The notes: a model not told the origin generated them from the letters alone. 64,000 bases of DNA from Pandoraea sp. ASV26 (GCF_016428915.1 NZ_JAELTP010000016.1:1-64000); one strand, 5' to 3'. Positions 1 through 9,426 are shown, counted from the stretch's first letter. Translations and numbers: made by a program.

Positions 1-1
1 C

Positions 2-379
2 CTCGCGCAGGGCGGCCCACCGCCACAAGGTGGCCCGGACGGACCGCGTGGACCTCATGGACCTCAAGGACCGCAAGGCGCACCACCGGCACACGGCCCG
101 CAACATGGCGGACCGAAGGGGCCACACGGCGGACCGCCGCCGCGCGGCCACGCTGGCCCGCCTCCCGCAGAGGACTCCTGGCAGCACCCCGACTGGCGCA
201 GAGGCGAGCGAGTGCCACCGCAGTATCGAGACCGTCAGTACGTGGTCGAAGACTATCGCCAGTACCGACTGAACCCGCCGCCGCGCGGCTATCACTGGGT
301 CGGCGTCGGTGGCGACTTCCTGCTGGTGGCCATCACGACCGGCGTGATTTCGCAGATCGTGCTCAGTGGCGGACGTTGA
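2..379 (+). CDS. RcnB-family protein, 3' part only
   Basis: This reading frame enters from the left edge and stops at TGA 377-379, so the N-terminus with any signal peptide is outside the window. The visible part starts with a Gly/Pro/His-rich low-complexity stretch (residues about 1-60) and ends with a compact domain. That domain carries RYVV-like (RQYVVEDYR), PPPRGYHWV and a hydrophobic tail with a V-I-S-Q-I-V-L ending. This order is typical of the RcnB family, small periplasmic proteins linked to nickel/cobalt homeostasis in E. coli. The frame is set by the conserved C-terminal motif. Membership of the family is confident; a metal role in this organism is inference. Confidence 0.8.
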   Translation, partial: LAQGGPPPQGGPDGPRGPHGPQGPQGAPPAHGPQHGGPKGPHGGPPPRGHAGPPPAEDSWQHPDWRRGERVPPQYRDRQYVVEDYRQYRLNPPPRGYHWVGVGGDFLLVAITTGVISQIVLSGGR

Positions 380-780
380 TTCACAACGACAGTCCATGAA
401 AGCAACGAAGTTCGACTGACTCGCCAGCCTTGCGGCAGGACTCGACACCCTGCCGCATTCTCTATCCCCTGCCCTCTGCTGCCTGTCCGCTGCTCCTATC
501 CCCTGCTTCCTATTCGCTTTCTCTGACCCCACCTTCCCCTCGCGCACTTGCCCTCGCCTGAAACCTTCCAGGCGTCTGGCCGCCACGTGTCACGCCGCTG
601 ACGTCTCGTTTTCCTTCATTCGGTGCACCGCTTTACCGCCTGCTGGCGCGCCGCGATGATTTCGCGCCCGCGCAGCACTAAAATCGGCGCCTCCTCCCCC
701 CAACCCATCGATATACGATATATCATGCACAAAATATCAAAATACGCCTCAGATCGGGGCGTCCGGTGGAAAGGCACGAC
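380..780. other. Intergenic region, no gene seen
   Basis: About 400 bases between the RcnB-like stop and the HPP protein. It holds C/T-rich repeated words (variants of CTATCCCCTGC) at 460-520 and an AT-rich stretch around 710-745 that could contain the promoter of the next gene. The long antisense reading frame across it continues through the HPP gene and is a shadow. Confidence 0.5.
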
Positions 781-1902
781 ATGGCAATGACGCAACGTGG
801 CATGCGGGATTGGCTGGCAGGTTTTCTCCCTGCCGTGGTGGCCGTGCACTGGAAAGAGCGACTGCGTGCGGGCATCGGCGCCCTGTGCGGCATCGCCCTG
901 ACCGGTGGTGTAACGCTCTGGATGCTCGGCCCGGCCACTGACATCCCCTGGCTGGTCGCCCCGATGGGGGCTTCGGCCGTGTTGCTCTTCGGCGTGCCTG
1001 CCAGTCCCCTTGCCCAGCCGTGGTCGATCCTCGGCGGCAATCTGGTATCGGCCATCGTCGGCGTGACGTGTGCGACGTTCATCCCCTCGCCGGTCGTGGC
1101 CGCTGCCACCGCAGTCGGCGTCTCCATTGCCTTGATGTTCACATTGCGCTGCGTGCATCCGCCGTCGGGCGCCGTTGCGCTGACGGCCGTGCTCGGCGGC
1201 CCGGCCGTCCACTCGCTCGGCTATGGCTTCGTGCTGGAGCCGATCGCTGTGCAATCGGTGCTGTTGCTCGTCTGCGCAATTGGGTATCACGCGCTGACCG
1301 GCCACCGCTATCCGCATGCCGCCCGGGCTCAGAGCCCGGCCCGCGCCGCCAATGCGGCGACCATCCCGGTCACGACTGCCGACGCCGAAAAGGCGCTCGC
1401 GCGGCGCAGCGAACTGCTCGACATTTCCGCCGAAGACCTGGCGAGCCTGCTGCGCGACACACAACGCGAGGCCTATGCGCGGCGCGCCCGAGAACTGACC
1501 TGTGCCGACGTCATGTCGGCGCCGCTGGCGAAGGTTCAGGCAAATGACGAAGCACCGCTCGCCTGGCGTCTGTTGCAGCGTCACGGACTCGAAGCGCTGC
1601 CGGTCGTCGACGGTGATGCAAGAGTGATCGGGTTGGTGACGCGGCATGACCTTCACGTGCGCCGTGCACGCCGCCAGCGTTGGCCGCGATTCGGTGTATC
1701 GATCGGCTCGGGGCAACGCCTGGCGGTGCGAGACCTGATGCAGGCAAATCTCAAGACCGCCACGGCCGGTATGCCGCTCTCGGAATTGGTGCCGCTGCTC
1801 ATGACACAACGGCACGGCACGTTGCCTGTTCTGGATGACGCGGCGCGGCTCGTAGGCGTTGTCACGCACGCCGAAGTGCTGCGCAAGGTCATGGCCGCCT
1901 GA
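781..1902 (+). CDS. HPP-family membrane protein with C-terminal CBS pair
   Basis: Inner-membrane protein of the HPP family fused to a CBS-domain pair. Residues about 20-175 form four or more hydrophobic segments and contain the family's His-Pro-Pro signature in a CVHPPSG context, plus an APMGASAVLLFG block. Residues about 235-370 carry two CBS repeats (TCADVMSAPL and RDLMQANLKT openings; LPVVDGDARVIGLVT and LPVLDDAARLVGVVT cores), which normally bind adenine nucleotides and gate a partner domain. ATG 781 is chosen because a GGAAAGG Shine-Dalgarno lies just upstream; GTG 766 would add five residues. HPP proteins have been tied to nitrite transport in plastids; the substrate here is not evident. 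Confidence 0.9.
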   Translation: MAMTQRGMRDWLAGFLPAVVAVHWKERLRAGIGALCGIALTGGVTLWMLGPATDIPWLVAPMGASAVLLFGVPASPLAQPWSILGGNLVSAIVGVTCATFIPSPVVAAATAVGVSIALMFTLRCVHPPSGAVALTAVLGGPAVHSLGYGFVLEPIAVQSVLLLVCAIGYHALTGHRYPHAARAQSPARAANAATIPVTTADAEKALARRSELLDISAEDLASLLRDTQREAYARRARELTCADVMSAPLAKVQANDEAPLAWRLLQRHGLEALPVVDGDARVIGLVTRHDLHVRRARRQRWPRFGVSIGSGQRLAVRDLMQANLKTATAGMPLSELVPLLMTQRHGTLPVLDDAARLVGVVTHAEVLRKVMAA

Positions 1903-2095
1903 AGCGCCGCCTGCCCGTGAAGCTCATCGAGCCGCGCGGGCGTTGGTCCGTCGTCCGCTTCCCGGCCGACACCGCTCATCCCTCCCCTACCTGCGGAATT
2001 GTCAGTCCTGAGCCGATCTGCAAGAATGGCAACGTCGTCACGCGGTCACGCCATACTGCTTCGATCAACGAAGCGATATTCGCTCAAGGGGAAAC

Positions 2096-2923
2096 ATGGC
2101 ACCGATTACGTTCAAGCAGTGTTTCAAAGGCGCATGGCGCGACGGCTTCAACGCATTACGCAACCGTCCTTTGCTATGCCTGACGATTGCCGTTGTCTTG
2201 CTGATCACGTTGGCGCTCAGCGTCTCGCTCAGGCAACTCGCGCTCGACGCTTCGCAGAGCGGTGAGCCCGCCCTCTTCCGGTTGCGTCTCGCACTCATGT
2301 CGTTCGGTGTGGTGCTGGTGAACATCGTGGCGTTCTCGGTGCTTGCCATTCACGTTGTGCGTTACACGATTCTCGGCCCCGATGCCGCCCGGCAAAGTCA
2401 TTGGTACGGACGCGATCTCTGGCGCTATCTCTGGGCGTCGATCCAGATCTTCGTGGGCGTTGCCGCGGTGTGTTTCATTAGCGCGATGTGTGCCGCATTC
2501 GCGTTGCTCGCGACGGGACACAGTACACCCTACGCAGCACTCGGCACGCTTTCCGCGCTGTTGATTCTCGCGTTGATCTTCGTGGTGCTTCGTCTATCGC
2601 TGATCTTTCCGCAGATTGGCGCGGGGCGCAGCAAGCAGTGGCGCGCGGCATGGCAAGACTCTCGCGGCCACTTCTGGGCGATGTTGGGCACCACGCTCGG
2701 GACGATGCTGCCGTTGATCGTCGCTGGCGTGGTTTTGACGAACCTGTTCGCGGTAGTCCTGACTTTCATGCCGACAGCCACGACCGCCGTGCTCGGCACG
2801 CTGCTTCTGCAAACCGTGCTGTCCGTCGCGTGGGTGGCGCTCGCCAGCAGCGTCTCAGCGTGGCTGTACCAGCGCTTCGCCAACCGCCTGCTGACGCTCG
2901 ACGACGCGCCGGACGACGTCTGA
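2096..2923 (+). CDS. Multi-pass membrane protein of unknown function
   Basis: A 275-residue protein with about six hydrophobic helices, the first at residues 27-45 (LLCLTIAVVLLITLALSV). It starts with a short amphipathic leader that has an FKxxFKxAWRDGFNALRNRP pattern, common in betaproteobacterial membrane proteins of no assigned role. No catalytic motif is visible. It begins at ATG 2096 after a purine-rich AAGGGGAAAC. It stands alone: map points toward it from the other side, and 193 bases separate it from the HPP gene. Being a real gene is well supported by uninterrupted hydrophobic periodicity; the function is unknown. Confidence 0.8.
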   Translation: MAPITFKQCFKGAWRDGFNALRNRPLLCLTIAVVLLITLALSVSLRQLALDASQSGEPALFRLRLALMSFGVVLVNIVAFSVLAIHVVRYTILGPDAARQSHWYGRDLWRYLWASIQIFVGVAAVCFISAMCAAFALLATGHSTPYAALGTLSALLILALIFVVLRLSLIFPQIGAGRSKQWRAAWQDSRGHFWAMLGTTLGTMLPLIVAGVVLTNLFAVVLTFMPTATTAVLGTLLLQTVLSVAWVALASSVSAWLYQRFANRLLTLDDAPDDV

Positions 2924-2956
2924 GGCGCAAACACTGCGCCCCAGCACATCGCCGGA

Positions 2957-3787
2957 TCAGGCAGCGTTGGCGGTTGCCGCGCTGCCTTCGAGCGTGCCGA
3001 AGCGGGCGTATTCACCCAGGCCGTCCGGCCATTGCGTGAGCACTTCGAAGCCCGTCTCGGTCACGGCCACCATGTGTTCCCACTGCGCCGACAACGAACG
3101 GTCGCGTGTCACGACCGTCCAGCCGTCGGCCAGTTGCTTCGTATCCGGCTTGCCGACATTGACCATCGGTTCGATGGTGAAGATCATGCCGGGGCGCAAC
3201 GTGAGCCCCGTGCCCGGACGTCCGTAATGCAAGACCTGCGGGTCGTCGTGATACGTGGTGCCGATGCCGTGCCCGCAATAGTCGCGCACGATGCTGAAAC
3301 CTTCACGGTGCGCCACGGACTGGATCGCATAACCGACGTCACCCAGCGTTGCACCGGGGCGCACGGCACGAATGCCGGCGAGCATCGCCTCGTAGGTCGT
3401 GTCGACGAGGCGCTTGCCGAGAATGCTCGGCTTGCCTGCGTAATACATGCGGCTCGTGTCGCCGAACCAGCCGTCCTTGATGAGCGCGACGTCGATGTTC
3501 ACGATATCGCCGTCATGCAGCTTCTTCTCCCCGGGAATGCCGTGGCAGACAACGTGGTTCACCGACGCGCACACCGTCTTCGGGTAGCCGTGATAACCGA
3601 TGTTCGCCGGGATCGCCTTCAGTTCGTTGACGATGAAGTCGTGACAGATGCGATCGAGTTCATCGGTCGTGACGCCGGGCTTGACGTACTCGCCGATCAT
3701 CGCGAGGACCTGCGCGGCCATTTCCCCTGCGCGACGCGACAGGGCAATTTCTTCTTTCGAGCGAATAACAACGCGTTCACGCACCAT
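2957..3787 (-). CDS. map: Type I methionine aminopeptidase
   Basis: Removes the N-terminal methionine from nascent proteins in the cytoplasm. The 276-residue length fits type I enzymes with little extension. The pita-bread fold ligands can be placed: NIDVALIKDGWFGDTSRMY (two Asp), CGHGIGTTYHDDP (His), IFTIEPMV (Glu) and a C-terminal WEHMVAVTETG (Glu), with the substrate His in CHGIPG. Its ATG overlaps the stop of the upstream ParD-like gene as TAATG, so the two are translationally coupled. This may be a second map copy rather than the one beside rpsB, because no ribosomal genes are near; that point is inference. Confidence 0.95.
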   Translation of the reverse strand: MVRERVVIRSKEEIALSRRAGEMAAQVLAMIGEYVKPGVTTDELDRICHDFIVNELKAIPANIGYHGYPKTVCASVNHVVCHGIPGEKKLHDGDIVNIDVALIKDGWFGDTSRMYYAGKPSILGKRLVDTTYEAMLAGIRAVRPGATLGDVGYAIQSVAHREGFSIVRDYCGHGIGTTYHDDPQVLHYGRPGTGLTLRPGMIFTIEPMVNVGKPDTKQLADGWTVVTRDRSLSAQWEHMVAVTETGFEVLTQWPDGLGEYARFGTLEGSAATANAA

Positions 3788-4041
3788 TACGCCACCTTGT
3801 TGAATACGGTGACAGGTGCACCGGTTGCTGGGGAAGCGATCGCACCGGCCTCGCCGGACGATGCACTGTCGGATTCGATGAGCTTGCGGCAGATATCACC
3901 GTAGCTCAGCGTGGGATTGAGTTCGGCGAGCATGCCGACACGCAGCCAATGCTCGGCTTGCGCGTTGATCGAGCGGCTGAGCGCGCCGCTGGTATTGCGC
4001 AGCGTCTCGTGCATTTGCTCCGATATCTTGACGATACCCAT
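3787..4041 (-). CDS. ParD-like DNA-binding antitoxin-type protein
   Basis: An 84-residue protein whose N-terminal half (VKISEQMHETLRNTSGALSRSINAQAEHWLRVG) has the ribbon-helix-helix character of the ParD-like family, often found as an antitoxin-type regulator. No ParE-like toxin is next to it; instead the downstream partner is map, joined by a TAATG overlap. A purine-rich AAAGAGG precedes the start. A 7-bp inverted repeat upstream (4056-4083) could be its own operator. The C-terminal tail is low-complexity (Ser/Ala/Gly). The protein is therefore likelier to autoregulate a parD-map unit than to be a classical toxin neutraliser; that is inference. Confidence 0.8.
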   Translation of the reverse strand: MGIVKISEQMHETLRNTSGALSRSINAQAEHWLRVGMLAELNPTLSYGDICRKLIESDSASSGEAGAIASPATGAPVTVFNKVA

Positions 4042-4055
4042 GTTGCGGCCTCTTT

Positions 4056-4083
4056 ATATACGAAATGACTACGAAACGTATAT
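4056..4083. promoter_or_regulatory. Inverted repeat upstream of parD-like/map (possible operator)
   Basis: ATATACG at 4056-4062 and CGTATAT at 4077-4083 form a perfect 7-bp dyad with a 14-base spacer. Inside it TACGAA occurs twice as a direct repeat. The site ends 15 bases before the ParD-like start codon, where a ribbon-helix-helix autoregulator would bind. Confidence 0.5.
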
Positions 4084-4348
4084 TAGCAGGCTCATAGGAA
4101 CTTGTCTCGCCTGATCCCATGTGAGGACAGGGCAATGAGCACGCAAGCGTTGCGAGCGCGGCATTGCATGACGCGCACGACGACGGAATACCTTGGCAGT
4201 CCTGCACGCGGGCAATACCGGTCATCTGACGATGCCAGCCCCCGATGCGCGAGGGCGGTCCGGGCCGATTCGATTATCATGGCGCTCAGCCACGAGAGAC
4301 GGCAGCCGATACCCCTTCCCTCCTCCCTCGATATCAGCCGACGTGCCC

Positions 4349-5569
4349 ATGCCCATCGCAGACGTTGAAATTGACGAAGCTGTCGCGCAACGCGAGCCGA
4401 GTTGGCTGGGTCGCAAGCGAATCGTGGTGTACAGCGCCGTCTTTCTCTTATGCCAACTCCTCGTGCTCGCGATATGGGCCGTGCGCTGGATGCTGCATGA
4501 CACCGGCGCAGCGCCAATGGGCGTGGACTTTCGGGTGTTCTGGAGCGCGTCGTATCTGTCGCTGCACGACAGTCCCCTTGCCGCATTCGATCTGTCCAGA
4601 ATTGGCGACGTCGAAGACAGTCTGTTCCCCGATCACTATGCGCCATGGGTCTATCCCCCGACGTTCCAGTTGCTGATCTATCCGCTCGCCCTGCTCCCCT
4701 ACGCGCTGTCTTATGCGAGCTTCTGCGCCGTCGGCATCGCCTGCCTGCTTTGGGCGTTCCCGCCAACGGGCAGACGCGGATCGTTGCCATGGATCGCCGT
4801 CGTGGCTTTCCCGGGCATCTGGGTGGCGACGGCGCATGGCCAGAATTCACTGCTCACCGCCGCCTTGGCCGCAGGCGCACTGGGGCTGCTGGAACGCCGC
4901 CCATGGCTGGCCGGCGTTTGTGCGGGCATGCTGATGTTCAAACCGCAACTGGCCGTACTCTTTCCCTTGCTGTTCTTCTGCGCACGGCACTTCCGCGCGC
5001 TGGCGGCGATGGCTGTGACGGCAACGCTTTTCATTGTCGTCAGTACCCTGATTTTCGGCATCCCGCTCTGGATCAAATCCTTCGAGGCGGCATCGTGGTT
5101 CAACACGACCATCGTCAATGATGCCGCGAGCGGCGTCATGCGGGCGACGCCATCGATATTCGCCACGCTCCGCCGTCTCGGCGCAAGCGTGCCGGTGGCG
5201 TACGCCATACATGCCGCCATTGCGATTCCCGTGGTGCTGGCAACCCTCCGGCTCTGGACTCGCAGCGCACCATTCGAGGTGAAGGCAGCCGCGGCGGTCA
5301 TTGCCACACTGCTGATCCAGCCTTACCTCCTGTACTACGACCTGGCGTGGCTGTTGTTGCCGATCGTCTATCTGTGCGACGACCGAACCACCCGAAACGC
5401 GTGGACCCGCCTTGACGGCACCATCCTCTGCCTCGCCTGGTGCCTGCCGCTGGCCTCGGTGCTGCCGACGTATTTCCCCGAGATCTTGCAGCCGGGTGTA
5501 CTCGTGCTGCCGGCGCTGTTCATCGTGACCATCGCGACAAATTGCCGCAAGGCGTCGCATCCGTCATGA
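4349..5569 (+). CDS. GT87-type (DUF2029) membrane mannosyltransferase-like protein
   Basis: A 406-residue polytopic membrane protein with about ten hydrophobic helices. A periplasmic-loop acidic motif follows helix 1 (GVDFRVFWSASYLSL, the Asp-containing loop usual for GT-C polyprenol-phosphate-dependent glycosyltransferases), then YPPTFQLLIYPLALLPY and AHGQNSLLTAAL. This arrangement is that of the GT87/DUF2029 family, which transfers mannose or related sugars from polyprenyl phosphate at the membrane. The reading frame is open from 4193, but the hydrophobic protein starts naturally at ATG 4349; neither start has a strong ribosome site. No other glycan genes lie nearby, so the acceptor is unknown. 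Confidence 0.75.
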   Translation: MPIADVEIDEAVAQREPSWLGRKRIVVYSAVFLLCQLLVLAIWAVRWMLHDTGAAPMGVDFRVFWSASYLSLHDSPLAAFDLSRIGDVEDSLFPDHYAPWVYPPTFQLLIYPLALLPYALSYASFCAVGIACLLWAFPPTGRRGSLPWIAVVAFPGIWVATAHGQNSLLTAALAAGALGLLERRPWLAGVCAGMLMFKPQLAVLFPLLFFCARHFRALAAMAVTATLFIVVSTLIFGIPLWIKSFEAASWFNTTIVNDAASGVMRATPSIFATLRRLGASVPVAYAIHAAIAIPVVLATLRLWTRSAPFEVKAAAAVIATLLIQPYLLYYDLAWLLLPIVYLCDDRTTRNAWTRLDGTILCLAWCLPLASVLPTYFPEILQPGVLVLPALFIVTIATNCRKASHPS

Positions 5570-5640
5570 ATTGTCTTGGCATAACGAAATGATTTGGCGG
5601 ACGGCGTGATAGCATCCGGGCTCGTCGTCACGAACGCGGC

Positions 5641-6042
5641 ATGATGCCGCACGCCATGAACATGCCGGTATGGTCGCGCAGCAAACGCATCGCATGGGTC
5701 GGCCTCGCCGCCATTTGGATGCTGCTTTGCGCGCCGCTGATCAGCCAATATCTGCGTGCCCATCCGTCATCGATCGACGATGCGTTGTCGAGCACGTTCT
5801 GTACCAGTCTCGACGAAACGGCAGCGCAAGGACGACACGCACCGGTATCCCACGGCACCGGCGCGAGCGCCGCCTGCGGGTATTGCTCGCTGCTCGCCCA
5901 CAGCCCGCCCCTGCCGCTTTTCTCGCTCACGCTGGCCGACGTTCCGCTCGGCAATGGGCGTCTTGCACCGTCACCGGCACTCGCCGACACAGGCGCACCG
6001 CGCCGCCTCACCCCGCCCTCGCGCGCACCGCCGCTCGTCTGA
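5641..6042 (+). CDS. DUF2946 family protein
   Basis: A 133-residue protein with an N-terminal membrane/signal segment (AWVGLAAIWMLLCAPLISQYL) and the family hallmark ACGYCSLLAHSPPLP, a Cys-x-x-Cys plus His cluster. DUF2946 genes commonly sit directly upstream of TonB-dependent receptors, as here (206 bases). The Cys/His cluster suggests a metal, perhaps copper; this is family context, not shown by the sequence. Start codons at 5641, 5656 and 5662 are all possible and none has a clear Shine-Dalgarno. Confidence 0.75.
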   Translation: MMPHAMNMPVWSRSKRIAWVGLAAIWMLLCAPLISQYLRAHPSSIDDALSSTFCTSLDETAAQGRHAPVSHGTGASAACGYCSLLAHSPPLPLFSLTLADVPLGNGRLAPSPALADTGAPRRLTPPSRAPPLV

Positions 6043-6247
6043 GCGCCGCCTGCCATGCGTTGCACGTTCGTCGTACGTCGCCTGTCGACGTCGATAGCGC
6101 TGCGCATCGGCCATCCCGATCGATCTGAAAACACGCGGTTGCCTGTCACGGGCAACGGCTTGCACGCGCGTGCCCCGTTAGCTCACTGCCGCGCCGTCCG
6201 GTGCGAGGTGCGCGCGCGTGCCCGACAACGACATACAAGACAGATTC

Positions 6248-8377
6248 ATGACAACGTCATTTCCTTTGCGCACCGCCGTGGCGGCGGCCATTGGCTCACT
6301 TTGCACCGTCGCACAAGCGGCAGAGAACAACGGCAACGTCTCGCCGAGTGTCGTATTGCCCGCTACGCAGGTGCAGGCCGCGAGCGTCACACCGCTCGAA
6401 GAACCGGTACAGACCGGCAGCCGATTGGGCCTCTCGATCAAGGAGACGCCTGCGAGCGTCGAGGTCATCGACCGCCAGCAACTCGTGGAGCGCGGCGACG
6501 CCAGCATCATTGACGCGGTAAGCCGAGCGACCGGCATCAATGCGTCACCGCACCCCGGCAACGGCGGCTCGGAACTGGGGGCGCGCGGCTTCGTGGGCAG
6601 CGCGTCGGTCACGCAGCTCTATGACGGCGTGCGACCCTACGGTGCCATCGGCGTCACATTCCCGTTCGACACCTGGTCGGTCGAGCGGATCGAAGTGTTG
6701 CGCGGTCCGGCCTCCGTCATCTATGGCGAAGGGGCGATTGGCGGTGTGGTCAACATCGTCCCCAAAAAGCCTGAGCAGACGCCCATCGAGAACGAGATTC
6801 AGTTGGGCATCGGTACCGAAAAAACCGGACGCGCCGCATTCGGCAGCGGCGGCGCGATCAACGACAAGCTGTCCTACCGATTCGATGCCAGCGCCAACCG
6901 ATCCGACAACTGGGTGGACCGGGGCGACTCTCGCAATGCGTCGTTCTCGGCGGCCATCAAATACGACTTCACGCCGCGCTTCTCGGTCACGGCGTCGCTC
7001 GCCGAAGGGAATCAGCATCCGATGCAGTATTTCGGCGTACCGTTGGTCAACGGCCGGCTCGACCCTGCGACCTACAAAAAGAACTACAACGTTGACGATG
7101 CGCTGATCACCTACCGGGACAGTTGGGCAACGCTCGCCGCGACGTGGCGCCCGACAGACGACATCACGATCACCAGTACGCTGTATCGGATGAAGAGCAA
7201 ACGTCATTGGAAGGACGCCGAGTACTACACCTACGTGCCGTCTTCCGGCCTCGTTCAACGCAGTAGCTATACCGAAATCCTGCACGATCAGGCGCAGATC
7301 GGCAACGTGACGAGCGCGACGTTGAAGGGACATCTGTTCGGCATGGAGAACACTGTCTCAACGGGGTTCGAGTTCAATCACACCACGTTCCAGCACACGA
7401 ACAACTCGCCCTACTCGGGCACGTCGCTCGTGGATCTCGATAACCCGGTGCCGGGCAGCTTCGTCAATGTTGCCGGCACCTATCCCAAGTACCGGTCACA
7501 GGCTAATCAGTACGCGTTCTTTGCGGAAGATCGCCTGAAGGTGACGTCTCGCTGGTCGGTGGTGGGTGGCGTGCGGTATGACCATGCCAGCATCAATCGT
7601 GACGACCTCATCACCGGTGCGGCGTTTTCCAAAGACCTCAGCTATACCGGCTGGCGTGTGGGTACGGTTTATGACGTCACCGCACATACGAGCGTGTACG
7701 GGCAGTATTCGGTGGCCGCCGATCCGATCAGTTCGCTGCTCACGCTCACCGCCAGCAAAGCCAGGTTCGATCTGGCGACAGGCAGGCAGATCGAGTTGGG
7801 CGTCAAACAGGACTGGCTCGATGGACGTGTCGACGGCACCCTTTCCGTTTACCGCATCGTCAAGAACAATCTGCTGTCGGTCGATCCGCTCAATCCGTCG
7901 CAAAGCCTGCAAGTGGGCCAGCAATCGTCGCGCGGCGTAGAGCTGACGCTCGGCGCACAACTGACTCGTGACGTCAGGATAGACGCCAACGGCACGTGGC
8001 TGCGCGCGAAGTACGACGAATTCGATGAAAGCGTGGGCGGCGTCTCGGTGTCACGCGCGGGGAATATTCCGGTGAATGTGCCGCAGCAGATGGCGAACCT
8101 CTGGATGAGCTGGCGCTTTGCGCAGGCGTGGACGGCCAGCGGCGGACTGAAGTACGTCGGCAAGCGGTATGCGGACACGGCCAACACGCTGACATTGCCG
8201 TCTTACACGACGCTCGATCTGGCGCTGGCGTGGAAGCCGCGACGCGACCTTACCCTGACGGGCCGGGTCTACAACGTCTTCAATCGTCATTACGTGCAGA
8301 CCGCCTATTACAACAACACGCAATGGTTGCTCGGCAACGACCGGCGTGCGGAGCTGGTCATGAGCTATCGCTTCTGA
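6248..8377 (+). CDS. TonB-dependent siderophore-type outer-membrane receptor
   Basis: A 709-residue receptor with a signal peptide (residues 1-24, cut after AQAA). The plug domain is at about 50-200 (IKETPASVEVIDRQQLVERG; GFVGSASVTQLYDGVRPYG; LRGPASVIYGEGAIGGVVNIVPKKP), followed by a 22-strand barrel ending in the aromatic outer-membrane signal MSYRF. The LRGPxSxxYGxGxxGGxVNxxxKxP block is diagnostic of ferric-siderophore or metal-complex receptors. ATG 6248 is chosen because the signal peptide starts there; the frame is open from 6218. DUF2946 lies just upstream. No Fur box was recognised, so the ligand, iron-siderophore or another metal chelate, stays open. Confidence 0.92.
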   Translation: MTTSFPLRTAVAAAIGSLCTVAQAAENNGNVSPSVVLPATQVQAASVTPLEEPVQTGSRLGLSIKETPASVEVIDRQQLVERGDASIIDAVSRATGINASPHPGNGGSELGARGFVGSASVTQLYDGVRPYGAIGVTFPFDTWSVERIEVLRGPASVIYGEGAIGGVVNIVPKKPEQTPIENEIQLGIGTEKTGRAAFGSGGAINDKLSYRFDASANRSDNWVDRGDSRNASFSAAIKYDFTPRFSVTASLAEGNQHPMQYFGVPLVNGRLDPATYKKNYNVDDALITYRDSWATLAATWRPTDDITITSTLYRMKSKRHWKDAEYYTYVPSSGLVQRSSYTEILHDQAQIGNVTSATLKGHLFGMENTVSTGFEFNHTTFQHTNNSPYSGTSLVDLDNPVPGSFVNVAGTYPKYRSQANQYAFFAEDRLKVTSRWSVVGGVRYDHASINRDDLITGAAFSKDLSYTGWRVGTVYDVTAHTSVYGQYSVAADPISSLLTLTASKARFDLATGRQIELGVKQDWLDGRVDGTLSVYRIVKNNLLSVDPLNPSQSLQVGQQSSRGVELTLGAQLTRDVRIDANGTWLRAKYDEFDESVGGVSVSRAGNIPVNVPQQMANLWMSWRFAQAWTASGGLKYVGKRYADTANTLTLPSYTTLDLALAWKPRRDLTLTGRVYNVFNRHYVQTAYYNNTQWLLGNDRRAELVMSYRF

Positions 8378-8848
8378 TCGGTGCAGCGGTTAGCGGCGGG
8401 ACATGCGACATGCGGCACGCGACGTGAGTGTGGCGTGTCGCGCTTGCGTGAGGGCAGTCCATCCCAGCGTGTCGCGGCCGCCCACGCAATGGCCTCGATG
8501 AATGTCTTCATCCGGCATTCGATCAGTTCGGCAGTGACTAACACTCGACGTCAGTGACGGTGTGCCGAGGACCGCAAGGGTTTTTGGGGGGAGGTGGCTT
8601 GTTATTCGTTCGGCTGCTCGGCGATGGGGCATACGAGACATTTGCAAATCGCGCCGAAACCTGTTGTTTTGTCGGTCAAACCCGCGTATAAGTTGTGGAT
8701 CGAACATCAAGTCTGACTTTAATTGATCCAGCGTCGATCCGACCGATCTTTGCGAGACACTTCCGATCTCTGAATTCTTGTTTGTCCGCCACTGGCGTCG
8801 AGCCACGCAATCAGCGATGGCCGTACGTCGGGAAAACCAGGAGTTCGC
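8378..8848. other. Intergenic region with cold-shock gene leader
   Basis: About 470 bases. The first 300 show no gene. The last 150 form the probable untranslated leader of the cold-shock gene, downstream of the promoter listed separately. Confidence 0.55.
8664..8692 (+). promoter_or_regulatory. Sigma-70-like promoter of the cold-shock gene
   Basis: TTGTTT at 8664-8669, a 17-base spacer and TATAAG at 8687-8692. A start near 8699 leaves a leader of about 150 bases before the coding start, similar in length to the thermo-responsive leaders of cspA-type mRNAs. Confidence 0.55.
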
Positions 8849-9061
8849 ATGAGTACCGGAATTGTGAAGTGGTTCAACGATAGCAAGGGCTTTGGCTTCA
8901 TCAAGCCGGATGATGGTGGCGAAGATCTGTTCGCTCACTTCTCGGAAATTCAGCCGCAAGGACGCACTGAGTTCCGAAGCCTTCAAGAAAATCAGCACGT
9001 CTCATTTGACGTCACGCGCGGCCCGAAAGGCCTGCAGGCTTCGAACATCAAGCCGACCTAA
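8849..9061 (+). CDS. Cold-shock protein, CspA family
   Basis: A 70-residue single cold-shock domain that binds single-stranded RNA/DNA and melts mRNA structure. RNP1 (KGFGFI) and RNP2 (DLFAHF) are both intact, and the opening GIVKWFND is canonical. AGGAG lies five bases before ATG 8849. The long leader upstream suggests post-transcriptional control by temperature; this is inferred from the family. Confidence 0.97.
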   Translation: MSTGIVKWFNDSKGFGFIKPDDGGEDLFAHFSEIQPQGRTEFRSLQENQHVSFDVTRGPKGLQASNIKPT

Positions 9062-9137
9062 TTAGTCCCGTTTGCCGTTCCCTCATGTCATGGCACTACA
9101 TGCTTGACGTGTGGGGACTCGCACAACCGGAGGCAGT

Positions 9138-9419
9138 ATGGCTTACGTGATCCCGTTCTACAGGGGCTTTCGCCTGGAGACGCTAGTTTTCCGTCAGCAA
9201 GACACAGACGCGGTCGAGCGAAAGCACGACCGGACATTCGGGGTATCCGTCCGAATCTCTCGAACCACACTGGAAGATCCGGCGTCGTCGACTGACCCCA
9301 AGCTATTTCGCCTCGAGAGTCAGCTCTTCGACTCCGTAGGAGAAGCACGACGTGCGGGGAATAGCTATGCGCAGTCATTGATTGACAACATCGTGCGCGA
9401 TGCGCATGTCGAGTCCTGA
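9138..9419 (+). CDS. Small hypothetical protein
   Basis: A 93-residue protein starting at ATG 9138 behind a strong GGAGG. It opens MAYVIPFYRGFRLETLVFR and has a balanced soluble composition; no motif is recognised. It lies 76 bases after the cold-shock gene in the same direction and could be co-transcribed with it. Codon use matches the neighbours, supporting a real gene. Confidence 0.65.
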   Translation: MAYVIPFYRGFRLETLVFRQQDTDAVERKHDRTFGVSVRISRTTLEDPASSTDPKLFRLESQLFDSVGEARRAGNSYAQSLIDNIVRDAHVES

Positions 9420-9426
9420 GATCGCT

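Noticed and set aside
616-1869. 417-codon minus-strand frame
   Set aside because: Antisense shadow of the HPP-CBS gene; Arg/His-rich low-information composition and no ribosome site.
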